NCBI GenBank assembly: GCA_021396245.1
Contig: WNYE01000014.1
Span: 372,001-436,000, forward strand
Direction: 5' to 3'
Source of the DNA: Sporothrix humicola
Lineage: Eukaryota; Ascomycota; Sordariomycetes; Ophiostomatales; Ophiostomataceae
DNA: 64,000 nucleotides
The translations under genes and the position numbers were made by a program. The notes beneath the pieces are model-generated. The model was not told the origin of the DNA and did not search any database. It saw only the letters and a list, made by a program, of their open reading frames with translations. Positions 35,753 to 45,990 of the stretch are shown in pieces. Each line of letters begins with the position of its first letter. Position 1 is the first letter of the stretch.

Positions 35753-36442
35753 GGTTGCTTCTGTTTGTAGTTTATTGTGATGTTGAAAGGTGAAGATGAC
35801 GTTAGAGGGGCTGCAGTAAAAGTAATACTGCATTAAGCTCTAGCGGGGAAGCTACAGCTCTTGTCCAGTCTGAGCTCCTCAAGCTGCCGCCGCCTCGGTG
35901 GCAAGTGGCAAGCTCCAAATCGCAACCAACTGCAAAGCAGCAACAAAGGGAGTCTCAATCTTTGACAAAACATACAAGAATAGCGCGACGAGCTTACGGC
36001 TGAATGTTGGATCAATAACGATAGTTTTTATCGACCTTACAACTTGGTTGCCGTCTTAAGAGGTCGGCTCTCGCTTAAACCTCGGAACGGACACCACTTT
36101 CGTCCCCCTCCCTCCTCTACAAATCTTGCATCACGCATCACACTGCACTTTATCTTGGGGTACAGGCGTCATGTGAACTACTTTGACGTGGAGTTTCCGA
36201 AAATAGATATCTACGGCACCATTCTCTTGTTCCATTAGATTTTGTGAATTTTTTTTCTTTTTGTTAATCTTCTTTCCATTCTCGTTTTTTTTATTTATCA
36301 TATCATATAAAATCATCGATCAACAGACAAAAGGAGAAAACACAAATTAAGCAACAGACAAAACAAACAACGGCAGAATCCAAGAAAAATCATCAAAAAA
36401 TATCCCCAGAGAGGAGAACAAACAACCTACAAGATTGCAAAT
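35753..36442. promoter_or_regulatory. shared divergent promoter region
   Basis: 690 bp between the starts of the DUF2052 gene (-) and the GFA-domain gene (+). The side next to the GFA gene is very A/T-rich, with A-rich sequence just before its ATG. No specific factor site identified. Confidence 0.5.
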
Positions 36443-37675
36443 ATGCCCACCACTCTCCAAACATCATGTCTATGTGGCGCATTTGCCCAAACACTGACAG
36501 CAAGAAACACAAACACGAACTCAAAAACAAACAACAACGATGCCGATGAAAATAACAGAAAAGAAACGACCAAACAACCGGTCCCCATCACGCTCTGCCA
36601 CTGCAACACCTGTCGCCGAACGAGTGGCGTCCTCTTTACGTCGTACTGTCCTATTGAGGCACCTTCAGATGAAAGGCTGTTTGACGAGGACGGACTATTG
36701 ACAGGATATGCTTCCTCGCCCGGGACGACGCGGTACTTTTGCCGGACATGCGGGTGCCATGTTTTGAGGAGGAGGGAAGACGAAGAGGGACAAGTGGTCT
36801 GGGACGCAGCGACGGGTATCATTGCAGACGAGAGGGACGATGGCGATGGCAGCCACAACGACAGACCCCTCCTTGAGTACGTCCGACACGAGCATGTCGA
36901 CGATACTGGCGATGGAGGCCTGGCTGTCTGGTTGCCGACTGTTGGAGGCAAATCAATGGAGGGTGTACCACAGACGATACCCTCGACGGATGGAGACGAT
37001 AACACATCACCCACCGAGAGGACAGTCTCCGCTGCCTGCCACTGCGGTTCTGTCCAGCTCGATATCCGACCGCCCGACTTTGATCTAGAGGGTGCCCGTC
37101 AGCCACATTCAGGCTTTGCCGACCTACTGGTCCCGTATGCCACGACGGACCCGGCCATCACAAGCAACCCGGACGATGTCAAGTGGTGGCTGAGGCCGTC
37201 GAGGCACGATCCGACCAAGATAACAAGGTGGCTCGCAGGAACGTGTGCCTGCCGGTCGTGCAGGCTGGCCACCGGCTTTGAGATCCAGACATGGGCCTTT
37301 GTGCCGCGGACTAGCATTCTTGTCGGGGGAGAGGTGCTGACGTTTGGCAACAGCAAGGAGGGCGGCAACGGTAATGCTCCGCTCACCCTCGCTGCCTACC
37401 AGTCCACTCCCGGTGTTGAGCGCAATTTTTGCAGTCGATGTGGTGCCACTGTCTTTTGGCATGACATGTGGCGGCCAGACTTGATTGATGTCAGCGTGGG
37501 ACTGTTGCGGCCAAATGCAAACACAAACGACGGTTCCCGAGTCGAGAGTCTTCTGGACTGGTGTAAAACTCGTGTGAGCTTTGTCGAAGAGGCGCTACGG
37601 GACCGCCATGGCCCTGCTGCACATAGAGGCTCGACCTTAGCAGAAAGCTTGGAGGCAGCAATGAAAGGTTCATAA
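36443..37675 (+). CDS. protein with two GFA/CENP-V zinc domains
   Basis: Single exon, 410 residues. Two tandem GFA-type (PF04828) domains, each with the three Cys clusters of the family. Domain 1 has CLCG near the N terminus, CHCNTCRRTSG and YFCRTCGCHV. Domain 2 has CHCGSVQLDI, CACRSCRLATG and NFCSRCGATVFWH. These cysteines bind two zinc ions in known GFA proteins. The family includes glutathione-dependent formaldehyde-activating enzyme and CENP-V. Most fungal members are of unknown substrate, and catalysis here cannot be claimed. Domain 1 carries an Asn/Thr-rich insertion between its first two clusters. The start is the first ATG after an A-rich leader. Confidence 0.9.
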   Translation: MPTTLQTSCLCGAFAQTLTARNTNTNSKTNNNDADENNRKETTKQPVPITLCHCNTCRRTSGVLFTSYCPIEAPSDERLFDEDGLLTGYASSPGTTRYFCRTCGCHVLRRREDEEGQVVWDAATGIIADERDDGDGSHNDRPLLEYVRHEHVDDTGDGGLAVWLPTVGGKSMEGVPQTIPSTDGDDNTSPTERTVSAACHCGSVQLDIRPPDFDLEGARQPHSGFADLLVPYATTDPAITSNPDDVKWWLRPSRHDPTKITRWLAGTCACRSCRLATGFEIQTWAFVPRTSILVGGEVLTFGNSKEGGNGNAPLTLAAYQSTPGVERNFCSRCGATVFWHDMWRPDLIDVSVGLLRPNANTNDGSRVESLLDWCKTRVSFVEEALRDRHGPAAHRGSTLAESLEAAMKGS

Positions 37676-38337
37676 CACGGGCGAGCACGAACACGAGCAT
37701 GAGCATGTGGGCAATCAAATTCATATTCACATCATATCTGGGAGCCAGAACTGTGCAGAAATGTGCTATTTGTATCTGTTCTGCTGTAGACTTTGCTTTG
37801 GGCCGATAAGTTTGGTAAGATACATAAACTGCGTCTTCCAGGCCATGTAATCGCCTCCATGTGCCTCTCCCTATCGCGGCTGACTTTCCCCTTTTTGATG
37901 GTCATAATATATATATACACTTGGTCCTTTCACCCCCTCGAAACAAAATAAAAAGAAAGAAACAAGAAAATGCCACACCTCTCTTCAAATACATAATGTT
38001 TGACTCACTACCACCACGACACCAGGACCAAAATATGCGAGACGTAAAAAAGAGACGAGACGAGAAATGAGAAAGCCGCCTTGTGAGAAAGAAAGAAGCA
38101 GAGACATAGAACAGTCAGGCTCAATTCGAGGTGCGAGGTGCTGCTCTGTGCGTTACTAGAGACAGTCGAACCCGTATCTTTGCTCGAGTGCATGCACGTT
38201 TCCGTCCAAAGTCCAAGAAAAAAAAAATAAAAAAGATATGCCAGGCCGGATGGGGCTGTAAAGTATGTAGTTTTTAGTCAAAGGACATGCTGATATGTCG
38301 ACGAACAGGGAACAAGACAGGTGTCGTCGGGCGAGGA
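37676..38337. other. convergent intergenic region
   Basis: 3' flanks of the GFA gene (+) and the TAD2 locus (-). A/T-rich, with a short TA run near 37907-37916. Nothing else seen. Confidence 0.5.
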
Positions 38338-38649
38338 CTACTTGTTGCGGTTCGTGTTCGTGTTCGTGACGGGGCTGAGAGGAGAGCCGGGCTGGCTCTG
38401 AAAACTGACTCTCTTGCCCGTGATGGACTTGCCTCGGCCTCTCTGTTGTGGTCCGTTCTGGGCTGCAGGAATAGCTCCACCGCCGTTGTGGTTTTCTTTG
38501 ATGTTGAGCTGCTGCACCCCACCAACGAGACCCGGCATGCTGTTGCTGTTGTGGTTGCCATTGCTGTTGGCTGCCGCATGCATCGGCGCTGCGGTCATGT
38601 TTGTCGCTGTAATCGGTGCCTTGTTTGGTACATTGCTTCTGCCCGACTT
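38338..38649 (-). other. 103-codon open frame in phase with and directly after the TAD2 stop
   Basis: After the TAD2 TAG (38652-38650) the same frame stays open for 103 codons. It encodes an Asn/Gly/Gln-rich peptide with coding-like composition (NSNGNHNSNS, VQQLNIKENHNGGG, KSITGKRVSFQSQPGSP) up to its own stop. A 60-nt GT...AG segment with a GTATCT donor just before the stop and a TTACAG acceptor after it would remove the stop and keep the frame. This may be an alternative C terminus of Tad2, a readthrough extension, or 3' UTR. Confidence 0.4.
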
Positions 38650-41290
38650 CTAGTCGTCAGAGATACTCGCGGTATTGGGGGTGGCGACAAGAGCGGGGAT
38701 GTCGGACATGCCATCTGGGGTTATGTCCATAAGTGTCTCGGTCTGCATCGGCACCGAATCCATCGGCACAACCGCAGCCAGAGGAACAACTGGAGATGCG
38801 CTCTGTTCGGCCGCCGCCGCTGCCGCCGCCACATCTAGCAGCATCCCGTCTGCCTTCGTCGGCAGCTTGACTGTGCTTTCTGTCTCACACTTCATCTGCT
38901 CCACCAGACGCTGGGCCCGGCCTTCCTTCTTCCGAGGTGCCGGTGCCCGCCCATTCTCCTGCACGTAGAATTGCCGGAGAAGGAACACAGCCTTGTCACG
39001 GCCCCAGCCGCCCTCGACGTCAAATCCCGGCTCAACATTTCCACCGTGCCCCTCGTCTCTAGCAGGGACTGCTCCTTCGGCAATCGGAATTGTTGATGTG
39101 TGACGGACAACTGGTGGGTTGTTCGTGTTGTCCGTGGTAACAACCGTTCTGGTAATGGTTGTAGTCATCTTCGCCGTTCCGCCATCTTCCTGAGATCCTG
39201 CAGAGTCCGTAGGCGAGATGCTAGATGCACTATCGGCCGCTGCATCTTCGGCTGCGGCAATTGCTTCTTCGGTATTGACGGCAAGCGTACGAGGGGGTCG
39301 GCTGACACGTTTCGGCCGAGACATCATGTTCGTAACATATGTCTCTATGTACGACACATTCTGCTGAACTGGCTCATTAGGCTTCGAGTTCATGTGAATG
39401 CGCAGTACGCCGCCCGTGCCGCCGAACTTGTCGTTCGCTGCACCGAAATACACCTTCTTGATACCGTATTGCCTCAGCATCGACGCGCACATGATGCACG
39501 GCTCGACCGTGACGTAGAGCGAGCACTCGTGGATGATGTCTTGGCTCACGATACGCGCGGGGTGGAGCTTTTGGCCGTAGGGGAAAAGATGGCCCTTGCT
39601 AGGGTCGACCTTTGCCCAGTCATCTTCGGTGTACTCTTTCTTGTCGTCGTCGTAGTCCTCAGCACTTCCGCAGTCTGAGATGTCGTCACCGTTGTTTTCG
39701 CCAAATGAGGCAGCTTCGTCAGCCTTATTGACGTCATCCCAGTATGAGAGCAGTGCGTTGATGCACATCAACTCGGCGTGTCTCGTGCCATTCCGGGTCA
39801 TGTTGGTGGCATTCATGCCCCGGGCAATGACTCGGCCGTTGTGGACAAGAACACATCCGACGGGCGTCTCATTTGTGCGGAGAGCTAGCTGGGCCTAATC
39901 GAATGTGTTAGCGTGAAAATGTTAAACTGATGGCGATTTTTTTTTTTTTTTTGGTGGGAGAGATGTCGTGAGGTGACAGAATGTTGATGGAGGGGGCAGG
40001 AGGGTAGATGGGAAAATAACACGAAGATATAAATGTATCACAAGGATGGACAAAAAGAAAAATAAGGGGCTGGAATAGGGAGATGGAGGGAGACAGAATG
40101 ACGAGTGCACGGTAGAAACTGGGGAAAATGTTACGAGAAGGATAAGAAATACGTACCATGGCAACGGCCTCATTCATGTAGCCACGATGCAGCCGTTTAA
40201 TGGGATCGGTCACTTCCTCGTCTTCGACGACAAGCTCTTCGTTGACATCGTCCAAAATTTCGTTGGCAATCATGTCGGCGGCGCTCACGTTGAGGCGACG
40301 CTTACCAGCGGTTCTCGTCATGACGAAATCCCCATCGTCGTCGGAATCGATGCCATCCTCGGCGTCGCTACCGGCCAGGCTGTTGCTCACTTTGACACTG
40401 GCCATCGTGGCAACGACTGTGGATGTATTGATTGAAATGCTGGATGCTGATTTGTCGCAGCAAATTTTTTGCGTGCTCTTGGGGGGTAAGAGTGGTAGCA
40501 CTGGTTGGATGGTGGTAGGTTTGTTTGCAATGTGAGGATTGGAGATGATTTTGTTGATAAAAGTTGGAGCTTGCATGGAATTTGTCGTAGCGTGAACTGG
40601 TGGTGTTGCAGTTTTGGCGGCGGCAGCGATTTGTGCGGGAGTGGGGCTAGCGTGAATGGTGTTCACCACTTCTGTGAATTTCGCACTACACACAGTGCTG
40701 GAGGTACTTGCATTTGGGTTGGTACTGGTGCGTGTACTGGAAGTTGACGACTGGACGGCCACGCCCACAGCCAAATTAGTCATGGCAGTCGACAACGGCT
40801 GCGTGGTCAACTTTTTGCCGCCGCCAATGATGGAAAGGGTCGAAGCAGATGTCAAAGCTGCTGTCGTCTCTACTGTGCTGTCGACAGTGCAAAGACGACC
40901 TTCTTTTGCGGCGTCCTCAGCCTGGCGGATCTGGCACTGCTCTTGAAAAATCAAGACGGCACGCTGTGCACGGCGAGCGCGACGGGTTTGCTCGCTGCTT
41001 ATGCTAGTCAGGTTATCCGTCGCATATGCCGCTGCAACATTGTTGTTTGTGCCCATGTTTGCTGTAACGTTTGTGACAGGCACTGTGACAGGCGTGACAC
41101 CACGCACAACACCGGGCAAGGTTCCATCAGGTTTGTTGGCAACACGGGGCTCGGGCACATCTTGGAGCGTGATGGTTGATGTTGTCGGAATGTTCATGGC
41201 TGGTGCTATTGACACTGCTGTTCCTGTTGCTGACGAGGAGTATACAGTTTGCCGATTTGGCCCCCGGGCAGCAGTTTTTGGCGGTACCAT
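38650..41290 (-). CDS. TAD2: tRNA-specific adenosine-34 deaminase catalytic subunit (Tad2/ADAT2-like)
   Basis: Exons 41290-40157 and 39894-38650. The intron at 39895-40156 (262 bp, GTACGT donor, GATTAG acceptor) joins in phase 0, giving 792 residues with this start. The deaminase core crosses the junction: MNEAVAM + AQLALRTNETPVGCVLVHNG, then TRHAE (His417, catalytic Glu419) and VEPCIMCASML (Cys511, Cys514), the zinc ligands and proton shuttle. FGAANDKFGGTGGVL follows. An acidic insert of about 70 residues separates the HAE and PCxxC motifs. Family knowledge: Tad2 with Tad3 converts A34 to inosine in tRNAs. Odd: about 365 residues of Ser/Thr/Ala-rich sequence precede the core, so the start is uncertain. 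ATGs at 41197 and 41056 are alternatives, and the frame is open further upstream to 41866, across the neighbouring gene. Confidence 0.85.
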
Positions 41291-41436
41291 GGGTGCGGCT
41301 TTGGCAAGGCCAGGACGATGACCAGCACCTTGAGATCCGTTGGACGGGACTGAGGCTCTCGAAATGCCGTTGCCGGCCCTACCACCGCGCGTTGACGCCG
41401 ATGTTCTGGGAGGAATAGCAGCACCCGACCGACGGT

Positions 41437-42594
41437 CTAGACAAGGGCCCGTATGTCCCGGTAGTGGGCCCTTGTGTCCCACTGTCTCAAGCAGGAAACC
41501 ATGAGGATTGCCACGAACACGGCCACGGCCACCACCCCGAGCAGGTTCTCGGCCACGGACTTGTTCGCGTCCACGCCCGGACTGCCGAAAATGCCCTCCT
41601 TGTATATCTCGACGGGGACCTGTTGTATCACTTGCTTGAGGGTTCTCCAGACAAGAAGAAGCACCACCCCCAGGACCACGGCGGTCGCTATCAGCAGGAT
41701 CAGGACGACGATCGCGAGCGGTGCCACGGCCTGCAGACCGCCCCCGACCCGAGTCGGATTTTTGTCGTCGTGGTCCATTCTGGCTTCTTTTGTAATGGTT
41801 AGCGAGACTGGCTCTCTTATCACATATAAAGGTGAATCTCTGCGACCGAGGAGAGATTGGTGGCAAGGGGATACTACTTACTGCCGAGGGGCACTGGCTT
41901 GAGGATGCTCTGACTGGGGGCTCATGTCTATATCGGAGTCGAACTCAGATTCGCAGGAGTATAGGTCTTCGTGATAGTCGAAATCGTCGAAGGAGACGTC
42001 CCAGTTGTAATTATCAGGGTCTGACCACGCCGGCTCTTCGAGTTTGTCTTCAAGGAGGAGGATGTTGTCGAGATCTTGGCTGCTCGTGATGGAGTTGTTG
42101 GATTGCTCCTCAAATTCAGATGCTGGTTGCTCAGGAGAGACGGAGAGCTCTGGGGCCTGCTCCCTTGGTGTTGGCAGGTCTGGACTTTCGACCAGCCTGG
42201 GCGTTGATGTGGATGCAGACAAAAACAAACACACCAGGGTGATGGGGGCAAGAGATGCAAGAGCGCATTGCAAAAGGAGAAGAAGGGGCAAACGGCCGTC
42301 GGTTGCAGGAGAAAGATGTGGAAGGAATGGAAAACTGGGCAGGTAGAGGACGTTTGGGCGTTGGTATGCCAGAAAGGAAAAGCAAACGCCGGTCGCGACT
42401 GCCATTGCGACCCAAAGTCGGAGGTCAGGTTTCGTAAATGTGGAAAGCTCAGACCACACCGACGCCGGAGACGGCAGGTGTGCGCTGCGCGGCCGACTCC
42501 ATGTGGAAGGCGCGGCCGATGTGTGGCTGTTCTTTCTCTTGGCGGCTTTTGCCCGTTTCTCTTTCTTTGCTCGGCGTCCCGTTTTTGAGGGCAT
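41437..42594 (-). CDS. predicted four-TM-segment membrane protein, two exons
   Basis: Exons 42594-41882 and 41779-41437. The intron of 102 bp (GTAAGT donor, GCTAAC branch site, GCCAG acceptor) joins in phase 2 to Gln-Met, giving 351 residues. The N terminus is very basic (MPSKTGRRAKKEKRAKAAKR). Hydrophobic segments lie at about residues 60-78, 102-126, 255-283 and 316-334. Between the second and third is an acidic Ser/Asp/Glu-rich loop. The start is the Met before the basic block; an in-frame Met 86 codons upstream would add a hydrophobic leader but lies in less gene-like sequence. I recognise no family. Its last exon shares DNA with an open stretch of the TAD2 frame, which I read as a shadow because this frame, not the other, has clear membrane segments and a fitting splice. 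Confidence 0.66.
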
Positions 42595-43704
42595 CGTGGG
42601 TCCCTTCCCTTTCTGGTGTTTGCTTCCCGGAATACAGGAAAGAACGACTATACGGCCCCCTGTGAAGTGGCCGTTGGGATGCTCTTTCCTCTTCCGTTCC
42701 GTATCCGGTACTCCTACCGAATTTGGGGAAGCTACGATTCGCGATCGCTGTAGCCACTTTGCGCAAAGAGCTCCTGCCAAAAAATACAGATAAAAATGGC
42801 CCGAAACCAAGGTATGTGCGTAAATGGAAAGTGCCAAGGATGCTGGTGACAAAGGCGCATCGAGAGCATGGGGAAGGAACTGAATTCATGGGTTTTGCTG
42901 GGCTCTCATCTACAAAGCAATCAGGGCAATCATGGCAAATGGTCCTGCATCATGGCACACAACCCGACCCTCCACCAGCAGAGGAGAAAAAAGCCAAGGA
43001 CAAGCTGTCAAACCACCGCAAGTTGCACATGGCGAAACACTCCATCCAGCCAGCCGTTCCCTAAGCAGCCACAATCTTACGGGACGGTGACTACGTAGAC
43101 CAAGGCCTCATTGATCTCTTGTCCTCCTCGGTACCTGTGTGACCGACTGCCAAATGCCTGTTTCAGCAGACGAGCATCTTGGGATTTGGGAAGTTACGGT
43201 GCGGTACTACAGTGGAAACTAAGTCTCGGTTGTCATTGGGTTACGAGAAGAAGTGTCAAAGTTGGAAAACAATTCAGATTTCAGATGATGGATAAGATAG
43301 TATAATCCCGTGGCTGTTGATACAACTCTTAGCAAATAATAAAAAAGAACTCAGAAATATAAAAAAAACAATGAGAAAATTCTCAAATGAAAAGCAGAAA
43401 CAGAAACAGAAAAGGAAGTACAACTGAAATAAAGCAGAGTGTGGCAGAAAGGGAAAAAGACAAAGGAAAGAAAATCAGATAAAAATCAAATAAAAATCAA
43501 AAGTGACTCGCTTGCTCTTCATCCACTGCTCATACACATATCACCCTCCAATTTTTTCGCCCTCGCCCCTCACCGAGCACTGGGCAGGCAACCCGTCGAC
43601 AAGACGACGAAAACGACACAACCACGTGTTAATTTCCCTCTGCCAGTCGACCGATGCCTCGTTCACCAACCCTTGTCTTCCCACCAATATAGTATGGTCA
43701 AATA
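42595..43704. other. intergenic region
   Basis: Between the membrane-protein gene and the stop of the half-Zn-cluster gene, all on the minus strand. A-rich from about 43260 to 43520. No RNA gene or supported coding sequence. Confidence 0.5.
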
Positions 43705-45990
43705 CTATTGGCAGGCAACAAGGGCGGGACCGAGATTCATCTGGTCGAACCGGACCTCAAGGTCACGCAAGTTGTTCTTGTCGTTCTTTTCGTCCTTTCT
43801 GTCGCGGGGAGCCTTGCAGGCCTGGGCCGCCGCTGTCCAAGCCATGTAGGCCGGGATCAGCGACGCCGTGAAGTTAACTATTACAGTCAAGAGCACGGCA
43901 GCGTCCGCAGGCGAGAGCGGCGAGGTCGACGATGACGGTGGTGACGATGAGGTGGTGGTGGCGGTCGTAGTCGAAGTCGTAGTTGTCGGCGTAGTTGTGG
44001 CCGTCAGTGTAGTTGACGGTGTAGTTGTCGTCCTACTTTCGGTGCGACTACTCTCACGACGCTCACGACGACGCTGGCGCTCACGTTCCATTTGGAGCCG
44101 GTCGTGATCCTGGCCCAAATCTTGGTCGGTCCCGCCTTCGCGTCCCCGTTCGTCCCCGACGTTCGCCGTAACACGCCTTCCTAGATCCCCTTCGTCCCGG
44201 CCCAAATCTATTTCTTCCGTGCGGAGTGCCGAGTCGCGTGTCAGCCCGCCGGTCTGGAAGGAGCCAGGTTGAACGCAAGACCCAGTCATGGAGGCGTTCA
44301 CAATGCTGAAGAGGGAGCCCGAGTCCAAGCCGGTGCCAGAGACAGAGCCAGAGCCAGAGCCGGAGCCCTCGCCGAAGATGGCCGAGTTGGTAGCAAAGGC
44401 GGCCGAGCTGTTAAAGCCGTTAAAGCCAAGGCCGTCGTTGGCGCTCATGCGTCCCATTTGAGGGGACTGGTCAACAGGGGCAGAGGCAGGGGCAGAGCTG
44501 GTGGCAATCACGTTGCGGCGGGACTGGAGTCGGGCGTCGGTAGGTCGGTGTGGCGGAGGAGGTCGGAATGGCGGAACGCTATACGAGTCAGTGTGGTCCT
44601 GGGTGGTGGAAGAGGATGAGCCAGAGGATGAGCCAGAGCCAGAGGCAGTGGCAGTAGCAGCAGCAGGAGCGGTGGTCATGGAGAGCGTCGTGGCGATGCT
44701 GAGCTCCAGGTCCTCCTCAGTGAGAAGGCCACCCTGGTCAGCAGTAAGCTGGTCCCAGTCGAAAGAGCAAGAGTCGGAGAAGAGGTTCATGTCTAACAGC
44801 GGAGGTATATGCCCGAAGCCACCTCCACCGCCGTCTTCGATGCCGGCGAGCACGGCAGCGCTAGGAGCTGTCTGCGGGGCGGTGAAGATAATAGGCTCAG
44901 CAGCCGCGGCAGCGGCTCTCTTGCCGTCAGCCTTGGCCTTGGAAGCCTTGGCTGCCTTGGCCGCAGCCGCCTCAGCCTTGGCACGGCCAGACTGAGCGGG
45001 AGCAGAGTAAGGACCAGTACGAGCGCTGCTGCTGCTGCTCACATGCTCGGCGGTGAAGCCAGCATGGTCGGGGTTGCAGCGGGTCTTCTTCCGGCGGCAG
45101 TCAGGGCAAGCACCCCGCTGGCGCACGAGACGAGTGTTTTCACGCTCCTCGTGTGTCCGTGTACCGCGGCTGGACATGTGGGTGACGTCCTCACCAGAGC
45201 GGGTGAGGATCTGCATGCTGCTGCTGCCGGACAGGCGCCGACGTTGGGACGGAGCAGGGGCGGCAGCAGACCGACGAGGCTGAGACCGACGAGCTACAGG
45301 AGCTACAGGAGCGGCAGTAGCCGTCATCGAAGTGGCAGGCCACATCGAAGCAGCAGCAGTCATGGCGACAGGGCTGTGGTCGACAGCAGGAATAGGGAAG
45401 AAGTTGCCGTTGAAGGCGGCAGCGTTAACATCAGCGAACTGATGGGTAGGGAACATGGGAACAGAGAGCGGGAACACAGAGTCCGACGCAACAGTCAGAA
45501 GAGACTCGGTCGGCGAGGGGCGAGGAGCAGGGCTGGCATCGAGGTACAGGCTGCCGCTTCCACTTCCGCTTCCAGAAGACGCATTGTGCGTGAAGGTCGC
45601 ATCGAAGACGTTATGGAAGATCGGGCTGGGGCTGGCAGTGAAAGTCGAGGGAGAAGTAACAGAAGCAGCGGCAGAAGCAGCCGGGGTCGAGGCAGAAGGG
45701 ACAAAGTAGGTCTTGTACCGCTCGTTGGTGCGAGCAGCATGAGCCTCAAAGTCACGCTGGATCATCTCCATCTTCATGGAAACGGGGACGTCAAGAGCGA
45801 TGAACAGATCGACAAGAGCCTGAAGCTCAGGGGTACCACGAGGAGGAGCGAAGACAAGGGGACGGCCGGGACCCTCCTGGAAGACGGAGAAGAAGACAGT
45901 GGCCGGAGAAGCGGCGACAGAAGCGGCGCTGGTGCTGGAAGCGGGAGAGGCGGAGCCGACAGAGCTGGAGAAGCTACCTTGAGAAGCCAT
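43705..45990 (-). CDS. low-complexity protein with a half Zn-cluster motif and a C-terminal hydrophobic segment
   Basis: Single exon, 761 residues, start MASQGSFSSSVGS. The N terminus has a possible folded part (PLVFAPPRGTPELQALVDLF, then KMEMIQRDFEAHAARTNERY, about residues 40-90). At about residues 290-306 is RGACPDCRRKKTRCNPDH. It resembles the first half of a Zn(II)2Cys6 DNA-binding domain (CxxC-x6-C) but lacks the second Cys triplet; a basic run precedes it. The rest is Ser/Ala/Gly/Thr-rich with an Arg/Glu-rich helix and a Thr run. A hydrophobic stretch (about residues 697-718) near the C terminus could be a membrane anchor. A transcription regulator is plausible from the motif, but the truncated cluster leaves this open. 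Confidence 0.65.
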   Translation of the reverse strand: MASQGSFSSSVGSASPASSTSAASVAASPATVFFSVFQEGPGRPLVFAPPRGTPELQALVDLFIALDVPVSMKMEMIQRDFEAHAARTNERYKTYFVPSASTPAASAAASVTSPSTFTASPSPIFHNVFDATFTHNASSGSGSGSGSLYLDASPAPRPSPTESLLTVASDSVFPLSVPMFPTHQFADVNAAAFNGNFFPIPAVDHSPVAMTAAASMWPATSMTATAAPVAPVARRSQPRRSAAAPAPSQRRRLSGSSSMQILTRSGEDVTHMSSRGTRTHEERENTRLVRQRGACPDCRRKKTRCNPDHAGFTAEHVSSSSSARTGPYSAPAQSGRAKAEAAAAKAAKASKAKADGKRAAAAAAEPIIFTAPQTAPSAAVLAGIEDGGGGGFGHIPPLLDMNLFSDSCSFDWDQLTADQGGLLTEEDLELSIATTLSMTTAPAAATATASGSGSSSGSSSSTTQDHTDSYSVPPFRPPPPHRPTDARLQSRRNVIATSSAPASAPVDQSPQMGRMSANDGLGFNGFNSSAAFATNSAIFGEGSGSGSGSVSGTGLDSGSLFSIVNASMTGSCVQPGSFQTGGLTRDSALRTEEIDLGRDEGDLGRRVTANVGDERGREGGTDQDLGQDHDRLQMERERQRRRERRESSRTESRTTTTPSTTLTATTTPTTTTSTTTATTTSSSPPSSSTSPLSPADAAVLLTVIVNFTASLIPAYMAWTAAAQACKAPRDRKDEKNDKNNLRDLEVRFDQMNLGPALVACQ

